From positions 1-6,691 of the forward strand of contig BJHC01000077.1 of NCBI GenBank assembly GCA_014191535.1: a stretch of DNA of 6,691 nt. Direction: 5' to 3'. The position numbers and the translations under genes are program-made. The notes beneath the pieces are model-generated. The model searched no databases. It had not been told where the DNA came from and worked only from the letters and a program-made list of their open reading frames with translations. Positions within the stretch are counted from its first letter, which is position 1. Every line of letters starts with the position of its first letter. This document shows, piece by piece, positions 1 to 5,862 of this stretch. Source of the DNA: Cyanobium sp. Lineage in GTDB: Bacteria; Cyanobacteriota; Cyanobacteriia; PCC-6307; Cyanobiaceae.

Positions 1-27
1 TTCGCGGCGGTGGCCTGAGCCCAGACC

Positions 28-1269
28 TTGCTCCGCCCCGTGCTGCACCTCGCCCTGAGCCGTCGCCCCCGGGCCTGGTTCGCGGCCCTGCTGGGGGGGC
101 TGGCCCTCGGGGGCTGCCGAGGCGGTGATCCGGCGGCCCAAGGGCCGGTGAACCTGCAGGGCGGTGTGCCGGTGGGGGCGGTGCTGGCCCTGAGCGGCAA
201 CGCCAACGTCTATGGCCAGGATCAGCGGGTCGGCCTCAACCTGGCCCTGGCCCAGCTCAACGGCAGCGGCGGCATCGGTGGCACGCCGCTGCGCCTGGCG
301 ATCGAAGACAGCGGCAGCGACGACCCGGGGGCGAACGCCGCCATGACGCTGCAGATCAACCGCGGCATGTTGGCGGTGATCGGGCCCACCCTGTCGCAAC
401 AGGCGTTCGCCGCCGACCCCATCGCCCAACGGCGCGGCATGCCCGTGGTGGCCCCCTCCAACACGGCCACCGGCATCCCCCAGATCGGCCATTTCATCAG
501 CCGTGTGTCGGCCCAGAGCTCGGTGATCGCACCGCTCTCGATCGCCAAGGCCCTGGAGTTGCACCCCACGATCCGCCGGGCGGCCGTGTTCTACGCCCAG
601 GACGACGCCTACAGCACCGCCGAGACCACCATTTTCCAGAAGGCGCTCAGCGCCAAAGGGCTCAAGCCGATCACGGTGCAACGCACCCAGCTGGCCGACA
701 ACGACTTTCAGAACCAGATCAGCGCCGCCCTGGCGCTGAAGCCGGATCTGATCGTGCTGAGCCTGCAGGCGGTGGATGGCGGCAACCTGGTGCGCCAACT
801 GCGGGAACTCGGCTACCGCGGCACCGTGGTGGTGGGCAACGGCATGAACACGCCCAACATCTATCCGATCTGCCAGAAGTACTGCGACGGCCTGCTGATC
901 GCCCAGGCCTACAGCCCGGAACTCGACACACCGGTGAACCGCGCCTTCGTGCGGGCCTTTGCCGCCAACCAGGCCCGCAGCGGCCGTGGCCCGGTGATTC
1001 CGCCCCAGCTCACGGCCCAGGCCTACACGGCGCTGCAGGTGATCGGCGACGCCCTGCAACGGCTCAACGCCCAGCGTCCCCTCAAGACCCTCACCGTGGC
1101 CGAGGCCCGCAAGGGGCTGATGGATGCCATCTTGAGCGGCACCTACCAAACGCCCCTCGGTGAGATCCACTTCACCCCCGATGGCGAAGTGGTGCAGAAG
1201 AACTTCTTCGTGGCCCAGGTGCGCATGAACCCCGATGGCCGCAGTGGCCGCTTTGCCCTGCTGCCCTGA
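28..1269 (+). CDS. Liv/HAAT-type ABC transporter substrate-binding lipoprotein, copy 1
   Basis: Periplasmic receptor of an amino-acid ABC importer (type I periplasmic-binding fold, Peripla_BP_6/LivJ-like), 413 aa from TTG28. The N-terminus has a basic n-region (RRPR, residues 12-15), a hydrophobic stretch, and a lipobox LGGC with Cys30, so a lipid-anchored protein is expected. Family-like parts in order: start of lobe 1 with LALSG near 53-57, GPTLSQQ at 119-125 and PSNTATG at 143-149 (the regions that contact ligand in LivJ), the lobe-2 block DGGNLVRQLRELGY at 250-263, then a C-terminal GxIxFxxDGE segment. Cys282 and Cys286 form a Cys-x3-Cys motif shared with the next gene. An in-frame TGA at 16-18 forces a start after it. 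TTG28 is the first option and GTG40 also keeps a signal peptide; neither has a clear ribosome site. The ligand cannot be read from sequence; branched-chain or neutral amino acids fit the cassette (LivJ/NatB-like). UrtA-type urea binding is not excluded but less likely. Confidence 0.92.
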   Translation: MLRPVLHLALSRRPRAWFAALLGGLALGGCRGGDPAAQGPVNLQGGVPVGAVLALSGNANVYGQDQRVGLNLALAQLNGSGGIGGTPLRLAIEDSGSDDPGANAAMTLQINRGMLAVIGPTLSQQAFAADPIAQRRGMPVVAPSNTATGIPQIGHFISRVSAQSSVIAPLSIAKALELHPTIRRAAVFYAQDDAYSTAETTIFQKALSAKGLKPITVQRTQLADNDFQNQISAALALKPDLIVLSLQAVDGGNLVRQLRELGYRGTVVVGNGMNTPNIYPICQKYCDGLLIAQAYSPELDTPVNRAFVRAFAANQARSGRGPVIPPQLTAQAYTALQVIGDALQRLNAQRPLKTLTVAEARKGLMDAILSGTYQTPLGEIHFTPDGEVVQKNFFVAQVRMNPDGRSGRFALLP

Positions 1270-1273
1270 TCCG

Positions 1274-2485
1274 ATGGCTCCCCAGCAACCGCATCGCTCC
1301 CTGCTTCACCCCCTGCGCCCGCTCCCCCTGGCCTTGGCCGTGGTGGCCCTCGGCGGCGTGCTGGCCAGCTGCAGCAGCAACCGTGGCGATCAGCTGCGCC
1401 TCGGTGCCGGCATTGCCCTCACCGGCAACGGCGGCCTGCTGGGGCAGGACGCCCGCACCGGCCTCGACCTGGCACGGCAGCAGTTCGCGGCGAAACAACC
1501 GGGGCTGGAGCTGCAACTGGAGGACACCGGCAGCGATGAAGCCGGGGCGACCGTGGCCTTTCGCCGGCTGATCAACGCCAAACCGGTGGCGATTGTGGGG
1601 CCCTCGTTTTCCCAGCAGGGCTTTGCCGTGATGCCCATGGCCGACCGGGCCGGGATCCCGGTGATCGGGGTGTCGACCACCGCCGAAGGCATCCCCCAGA
1701 TCGGCCGCTTCGTGGCCCGGGTGGCCTCGCCGGTGACGGTGATTGCCCCGCGCTCCCTGGCCAAGGCGGTGCAGCTCAACCCGGGCATCCGCCGGGTGGC
1801 GGTGTTCTTCGCCCAGGACGACGTCTTCTGCACCTCGGAAACGCAGATCTTCCAGAAGGCGATTCGTGCCAAAGGGCTGGAGCTGGTGGCGGTGCAGCGC
1901 ACCTCCGTGAGCGACACCGACTTCCAGATCCCGATCACCAACGTGCTGCGCAGCCGGCCCCAGCTGGTGGTGATCTCAGCGCTGGTGTCCGATGGCGGCA
2001 ACCTGGTGCGCCAACTGCGCGAACTCGGCTACACGGGGCCGATCGTGGCCGGCAATGGGCTCAACACCCCGAACATCTACCCCGTCTGCCAGCGGCATTG
2101 CGACGGGCTGATGATCACCCAGGCCTACAACCCCAGCCTCAACAACGCCAGCAACCGCAGCCTGTTGGCGGCGTTCCGCAAGGGTCGCCCCGCCGATGCC
2201 GTGCCACCCCAGGTGACAGCCCAAGCCTTCACGGCCTACCAGGTGGTGCACGAAGCCCTGGCCAGCCTCAAGACCACCCTTCCCCAGGGCACCAGCCTCC
2301 CCAGCCTGCCGCTGGGGGAGCTGCGCCAGCGGCTGCTCAAAACCATGCTGGCGGGCACCTACCAGACCCCGCTCGGGGAGCTGCGCTTCTCACCGGAGGG
2401 TGAGGTGCTGCAGCGGGACTTCAGTGTGGCGCGGGTGAGCATGGCCGCCGACGGCCGGAGTGGGCGCTTCGTGCTGCTGCCCTGA
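1274..2485 (+). CDS. Liv/HAAT-type ABC transporter substrate-binding lipoprotein, copy 2
   Basis: Second type I periplasmic-binding protein of the same importer, 403 aa from ATG1274. I chose this start because it lies 4 bp after the preceding stop and gives a compact signal peptide with a classical lipobox LASC (Cys33). An upstream in-frame ATG at 1235 would overlap the previous gene by 35 bp and add 13 Ala/Pro/Cys-rich residues. The protein is a clear paralogue of copy 1: by hand count, residues 139-289 match about 93 of 151 positions of copy 1 residues 149-299. Ligand-site segments are GPSFSQQ (109-115) and the region just before GIPQIG (139-144). The Cys-x3-Cys motif is Cys272/Cys276. A further Cys186 replaces a serine of copy 1. 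Differences near the ligand segments (for example STTAEG against NTATG) suggest a different ligand preference, but this is inference. No ribosome site is visible, so translation is probably coupled to the gene before. Confidence 0.92.
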   Translation: MAPQQPHRSLLHPLRPLPLALAVVALGGVLASCSSNRGDQLRLGAGIALTGNGGLLGQDARTGLDLARQQFAAKQPGLELQLEDTGSDEAGATVAFRRLINAKPVAIVGPSFSQQGFAVMPMADRAGIPVIGVSTTAEGIPQIGRFVARVASPVTVIAPRSLAKAVQLNPGIRRVAVFFAQDDVFCTSETQIFQKAIRAKGLELVAVQRTSVSDTDFQIPITNVLRSRPQLVVISALVSDGGNLVRQLRELGYTGPIVAGNGLNTPNIYPVCQRHCDGLMITQAYNPSLNNASNRSLLAAFRKGRPADAVPPQVTAQAFTAYQVVHEALASLKTTLPQGTSLPSLPLGELRQRLLKTMLAGTYQTPLGELRFSPEGEVLQRDFSVARVSMAADGRSGRFVLLP

Positions 2486-2488
2486 CCC

Positions 2489-3421
2489 ATGCAAGACCTG
2501 CTGCAACTGCTGCTGAATGGCCTCTCCACCGGAGCGGTCTATGCCCTGTTCGCGCTGGGCTACACCCTGGTGTTCTCGGTGCTGGGGGTGATCAACTTCG
2601 CCCACGGGGCGGTGTTCACCCTGGGGGCCTACTTCACCTATTTCCTGATCGGCGGCGCGGCCGGGGCCAACGGCGTGCTGGCGGGGCTGCAACTGCCCTT
2701 TGCGCTGCCGTTCTGGCTGGCGCTGCCGCTGGCGGGGCTGGGTGCCGCCGCTGTAGCCCTGCTGATTGAACGCACCGCCTTTGCCCCCCTGCGGCAGCGC
2801 AGCGCCGATCCCTTGCTGGCCCTGATCACCAGCCTGGGGGCCGGGGTGGTGCTGGTGAACCTGATTCAGCTGCTGGTGGGGGCGGAGAGCTACGCCATCC
2901 CCACCGGCGCCCTGGCGGGCCTGCCGGCGGCGGTGCGCATCGGCGGGGCCCAGGTGCGCAGCGTGCAACTGCTGCTGCTGCTGGTGGCCGCGGTGCTGCT
3001 CACCCTGCTCACCCTCTGGATCGACGGCACCCGCAGCGGCAAGGGCCTGCGGGCGGTGTCCGAAGACCCCACCACCGCACGGCTGCTGGGCATTCCCAGC
3101 GACCGCATGATTCAGATCGCCTTTGGCCTCAGCGGGTTTCTGGCGGGCATCGCCGGCGGCCTGGTGGGGCTCAGCGTCAGCATCGCCGGCCCCTACTTCG
3201 GCATCGGCTATGGCCTCAAGGGCCTGGGGGTGCTGGTGCTGGGGGGCCTCGGCAGCGTTCCCGGCGCCGTGCTGGGGGGCTTGATCATTGGCCTGGCGGA
3301 GGCCTGCGTGCCCGCCGATCTCTCCGGCTACCGCGATGTGGTGGCCTACGGCTTCCTGTTCGTGGTGCTGCTGGTGCGGCCCCAGGGGCTGCTGGGCCGC
3401 GTGCTGCCCAGCAAGGTCTGA
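2489..3421 (+). CDS. livH: Branched-chain amino-acid ABC transporter permease LivH
   Basis: Inner-membrane permease subunit that pairs with LivM to form the channel; 310 aa, close to the usual LivH length of about 300. The N-terminus has the family signature: a GLSTGAVYAL helix, then LGVINFAHG at residues 32-40. Hydrophobic segments lie at about 12-34, 41-60, 68-93, 105-125, 158-178, 206-230, 241-265 and 283-298. The cytoplasmic loop that docks the ATPases (EAA-like) is seen at 184-202, with G-K-G-L-R-A then SEDPTTARLLGI. The end, LVRPQGLLG (295-303), is typical. The gene starts 3 bp after the second binding-protein gene without a visible Shine-Dalgarno, so translational coupling is likely. 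The leucine run at 161-165 is encoded by a CTG tract near 2970-2985. The cyanobacterial neutral amino-acid permeases of the Nat N-I system are the alternative name for this subfamily. Confidence 0.95.
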   Translation: MQDLLQLLLNGLSTGAVYALFALGYTLVFSVLGVINFAHGAVFTLGAYFTYFLIGGAAGANGVLAGLQLPFALPFWLALPLAGLGAAAVALLIERTAFAPLRQRSADPLLALITSLGAGVVLVNLIQLLVGAESYAIPTGALAGLPAAVRIGGAQVRSVQLLLLLVAAVLLTLLTLWIDGTRSGKGLRAVSEDPTTARLLGIPSDRMIQIAFGLSGFLAGIAGGLVGLSVSIAGPYFGIGYGLKGLGVLVLGGLGSVPGAVLGGLIIGLAEACVPADLSGYRDVVAYGFLFVVLLVRPQGLLGRVLPSKV

Positions 3422-3423
3422 GC

Positions 3424-3427
3424 GAGG
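3424..3427 (+). promoter_or_regulatory. Shine-Dalgarno site of livM
   Basis: GAGG lies 8 bp before ATG3436, in the only operon gap (14 bp) long enough to hold a separate ribosome site. It supports 3436 as the livM start and suggests that livM is initiated independently rather than only by coupling. Confidence 0.55.
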
Positions 3428-3435
3428 CGACCGCC

Positions 3436-4359
3436 ATGGACTCCCTGCTGATCGACGCGAGCCTGCTGCAACAGATGCTGATCGGAGCCCTGTTGGGGCT
3501 CTCGGTGTACCTGCCGCTGCGTTGCGGCCAGTTGTCGCTGGCGACGCCAGGCTTTTACGCCATCGGCGGCACCCTGGCGGCCCTGCTGTCCACGCGGGTG
3601 GCCGCCCTGGGGGCAGCCGAGCCGGTGTATCCCCTCAGTTCGGTGCTACTGGAGATGCTGCTGGCGGCGGGTCTGGCCGGCGGATTGGCCGTGGGCATCG
3701 GCCGTGTGGTGCTGCGGCTGCGGGGGGTGTACCTGGCCATCGCCACCATCGCCCTGGTGGAGATCCTGCGGGTCACCACCCTCAACCAGGAGTCGCTCGG
3801 GGGCGCGGTGGGCATCTTCGGCATCCCCCAGCCCTTCCTCGATCCAGAGGGCTATGCCCTGTTCACCCTGGTCGCCCTGGCCCTGGTGTGCTGGCTCTGC
3901 GATCGGCTCGAACGCCAACGGCTGGGCCGGGCCATGGAGGCCATCCGTGAAGACGAACTGGCCGCGGCCTGCCAAGGCATCGACACCGACCGCACCAAGT
4001 TGGTGGCCTTCGTGCTCAGTGCCGTGGTGGCGGCGATCACCGGCGTGATCAGCGCCCATTTCCTCAACTCCTGGAACGCGCGGTTGGGGAACTTCGACGC
4101 CAGCATCACCACCCTGGCCTTTGTGGTGTTCGGTGGCTCCCGCACCTGGGCCGGCCCGGTGCTGGGGGGCCTCACCCTCACCGCCCTGCCGGAATTGCTG
4201 CGCCCGATCGGCGACCTGCGCCTGATCGTGTTTGGCCTGGTGATTCTGGTGGGCCCGTTGCTGCTGCCCCAGGGGCTGATCACCCCGGAACGGCTGCGCA
4301 AGCTGGTGCGGCTGGTGCGTCGCATCCCCCCATTGGCGCCCCGGAGCGAGGGTCCATGA
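3436..4359 (+). CDS. livM: Branched-chain amino-acid ABC transporter permease LivM
   Basis: Second membrane permease subunit, 307 aa. This is much shorter than E. coli LivM (about 425 aa, which has an N-terminal extension) and typical of the compact LivM form. Conserved parts: GQLSLATPGFYAIGG at 31-45 (the usual LSLGHAAFFGIGAY region), LRLRGVYLAIATIALVEI at 93-110, the ATPase-docking loop LGRAMEAIREDELAAACQGI at 163-182, and FGGSRTWAGPVLGG at 222-235. About eight hydrophobic segments alternate with short loops. The C-terminus ends in a basic tail (RLRKLVRLVRR, 286-296), which should be cytoplasmic. The stop codon overlaps the livG start in ATGA (4356-4359). In the LSLA/T segment the common LSLGHA becomes LSLATP, so the usual Gly-His is missing; functional weight unknown. 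Confidence 0.95.
   Translation: MDSLLIDASLLQQMLIGALLGLSVYLPLRCGQLSLATPGFYAIGGTLAALLSTRVAALGAAEPVYPLSSVLLEMLLAAGLAGGLAVGIGRVVLRLRGVYLAIATIALVEILRVTTLNQESLGGAVGIFGIPQPFLDPEGYALFTLVALALVCWLCDRLERQRLGRAMEAIREDELAAACQGIDTDRTKLVAFVLSAVVAAITGVISAHFLNSWNARLGNFDASITTLAFVVFGGSRTWAGPVLGGLTLTALPELLRPIGDLRLIVFGLVILVGPLLLPQGLITPERLRKLVRLVRRIPPLAPRSEGP
4343..4352 (+). promoter_or_regulatory. Shine-Dalgarno-like site of livG
   Basis: GGAG (4343-4346) lies 9 bp before ATG4356, and a GAGGG lies only 3 bp before it. The first has the better spacing. The site is inside the end of livM and works alongside the ATGA stop/start overlap, supporting this start for livG. Confidence 0.4.
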
Positions 4360-5132
4360 GCGGCACGGTTCCCCTGCTGCAGACCCGCAACCTGGGGGTG
4401 CGCTTCGGCGGCCTGCAGGCCCTCGACGCCATCGATCTGGAGGTGCAAGCCGGCGAGATTTTCGGCTTGCTGGGCCCCAACGGCGCCGGCAAGACCACCC
4501 TGTTCAACCTGATCTCCGGGGTCACGCCCGCCAGCAGCGGCGAGGTGCTCTGGCGCGGTGGAGCCATCCACGGCATGGATGCCAACCGCATCGCCCGGCT
4601 GGGCATCGCCCGCACCTTCCAGAATCTGCGGCTGTTCCAGGCGCTGAGCTGCCGCGACAACGTGCTGGTGGGGCTGCACCGCCACGCCCGACTCCAGTGG
4701 CCCGCCGCCCTGCTGGGCACGCCCCTCGCCCGCCGCCACCATCGCCAACTGCTGGAGCGGGCCCAGGGGCTGCTGGAGTTGTTGGAGATCGGTCACCTGG
4801 GGGATCAACTGGCCGCAGGCCTTTCCTATGGCGACCGCCGCCGCCTGGAAATCGCCCGGGCCCTGGCCAACAGCCCGGAGCTGTTGCTGCTCGACGAACC
4901 GGCCGCGGGCATGAACCCCACGGAGAAGGAGGAGCTGCGCCATCTGATCCGCAGCCTTCGCAACCGCTTCGACCTCACCGTGCTGATCATTGAGCACCAC
5001 GTGCCCTTGATGCTGGGGTTGTGTGATCGGCTGGCGGTGCTGAATTTCGGGCGCCGCATCGCCCTGGGCACGCCGGATGCGGTGCGCAACGACCCCGCGG
5101 TGATCGAGGCCTATCTCGGGGGGCAGGCATGA
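4356..5132 (+). CDS. livG: Branched-chain amino-acid ABC transporter ATP-binding protein LivG
   Basis: Cytoplasmic ATPase subunit that powers the LivHM channel with LivF; 258 aa, the usual LivG length. Motifs: Walker A GPNGAGKTT at 40-48 (Lys46), Q-loop TFQN with Gln89, signature LSYGD at 156-160 followed by RRRLEIARAL, Walker B ELLLLDEP at 175-182 (Asp180, catalytic Glu181), D-loop GMNP at 185-188, and switch His214 in IIEHH. The C-terminus has the LivG-type ending (LGTPDAVRNDPAVIEAYLG), which separates LivG from LivF. The residue after the switch His is His215 where Asp is usual (IEHD), and the signature has Asp160 where Glu or Gln is commoner. Both look tolerable, and all catalytic residues are present. 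The gene overlaps livM and livF by 4 bp each, which implies coupled translation and balanced subunit output. Confidence 0.96.
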   Translation: MSGTVPLLQTRNLGVRFGGLQALDAIDLEVQAGEIFGLLGPNGAGKTTLFNLISGVTPASSGEVLWRGGAIHGMDANRIARLGIARTFQNLRLFQALSCRDNVLVGLHRHARLQWPAALLGTPLARRHHRQLLERAQGLLELLEIGHLGDQLAAGLSYGDRRRLEIARALANSPELLLLDEPAAGMNPTEKEELRHLIRSLRNRFDLTVLIIEHHVPLMLGLCDRLAVLNFGRRIALGTPDAVRNDPAVIEAYLGGQA

Positions 5133-5848
5133 CGGCGCCCTTGCTGCAACTGGACGACCTCACCGTCCGCTACGGCGGCGTCACCGCCCTGCGCGGCCTG
5201 AACCTGGTGGTGCGGCAGGGCGAGCTGGTGACCCTGCTGGGCTCGAACGGTGCCGGCAAGAGCACCACCCTGCGCGCGATCTCCCAGTTGGTGCCGGCGG
5301 CGGCGGGCACTCTGCGCTGGAACGGTGGGGTGATCAACGGCCTGCGCACGGAACGCACGGTGAAGCTGGGCATTGCCCATTGCCCGGAGGGCCGGCGGGT
5401 GCTGGCCCGCCAAAGCGTCGCCGACAACCTGGAGCTGGGGGCCTGGCTGCGGCGCGACCGCAACGCCATCCGCCACGATCTCGACCGTTGCTACGGCCTC
5501 TTCCCACGCCTGGCGGAACGGCGCTCCCAGGCGGCGGGCTCCCTCTCGGGGGGCGAACAGCAGATGCTGGCGATCGCGCGGTCGTTGATGGCGCGGCCCA
5601 CCCTGCTGATGCTCGACGAACCCAGCCTGGGCCTGGCCCCCAAGCTGGTGGCCGAAGTGATGGGGGCCCTGCACAGCCTGCATGCCGACGGGCTCACGAT
5701 CCTGCTGGTGGAACAAAACGCCCAGGCCGCCCTCGACATCGCCGACCGTGGCTACGTGCTCGACGCCGGTGCACTCACCCTGGAGGGCAGCGCCACCGAG
5801 CTGTTGGGCAACCCCGCCCTGCGGGAGGCCTACCTGGGGAGCGGCTGA
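5129..5848 (+). CDS. livF: Branched-chain amino-acid ABC transporter ATP-binding protein LivF
   Basis: Second ATPase subunit, partner of LivG; 239 aa, normal for LivF. Motifs: Walker A GSNGAGKST at 38-46 (Lys44), the LivF-type CPEGRRV segment at 85-91 in place of a canonical Q-loop, signature LSGGEQQ at 139-145, Walker B LLMLDEP at 159-165 (Asp163, Glu164), D-loop SLGLAP at 166-171. The switch position reads LLVEQN (192-197), so Gln196 stands where other ABC ATPases have His. This replacement also occurs in E. coli LivF, so it is a family trait and not a defect. The start ATG5129 overlaps the livG stop (ATGA). It is the last gene of the operon and ends 13 bp from the convergent ggt stop. Confidence 0.96.
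   Translation: MTAPLLQLDDLTVRYGGVTALRGLNLVVRQGELVTLLGSNGAGKSTTLRAISQLVPAAAGTLRWNGGVINGLRTERTVKLGIAHCPEGRRVLARQSVADNLELGAWLRRDRNAIRHDLDRCYGLFPRLAERRSQAAGSLSGGEQQMLAIARSLMARPTLLMLDEPSLGLAPKLVAEVMGALHSLHADGLTILLVEQNAQAALDIADRGYVLDAGALTLEGSATELLGNPALREAYLGSG
5570..5577. repeat. HIP1 octamer GCGATCGC (in livF)
   Basis: Exact copy of the palindromic HIP1 octamer within livF codons for the LAIAR region. HIP1 is over-represented in many cyanobacterial genomes. A single site can arise by chance in DNA of this GC content, so its value is mainly as a hint to taxonomy. Confidence 0.6.
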
Positions 5849-5862
5849 GGCTGAGGGCCGCT
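5840..5862. terminator. Weak hairpin between convergent livF and ggt ends
   Basis: AGCGGC (5840-5845) and GCCGCT (5857-5862) can form a 6-bp GC-rich stem with an 11-base loop that contains the livF stop. It sits where both convergent transcripts must end. There is no T-tract on either strand, and a short stem like this is expected often by chance in such GC-rich DNA, so the call is tentative. Confidence 0.2.

Noticed and set aside
1390..2001. 203-codon - strand open frame inside the second receptor gene.
   Set aside because: Antisense shadow of a well-supported binding protein; Ser/Arg/Thr-rich and no domain.
2965..2990. CTG-rich tract that could be read as a microsatellite.
   Set aside because: It encodes the leucine run of a LivH membrane helix; CTG is the preferred Leu codon here and the tract is short and imperfect.
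3288..3950. 220-codon + strand open frame spanning the livH/livM junction.
   Set aside because: It overlaps both permease genes in another frame and encodes a Gly/Arg/Pro/Ala-rich sequence without family resemblance.
3852..5000. Long open frame (382 codons) on the - strand, antisense to livM and livG.
   Set aside because: The + strand encodes clear LivM and LivG with all motifs. The antisense product is Gln/Ala/Gly-rich with no recognisable domain, as expected from GC-rich codon bias leaving antisense frames open.
2489..5848. Urea transporter (UrtBCDE) identity for the permease and ATPase genes.
   Set aside because: UrtB proteins are usually longer than this 310-residue permease, and Urt operons normally carry a single UrtA receptor. 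The sequences resemble LivH/M/G/F more closely, although this was judged by eye only.
5846..5857. Short direct repeat TGAGGC/TGAGGG after livF.
   Set aside because: Only two 6-base units, one imperfect and one including the stop codon; consistent with chance.
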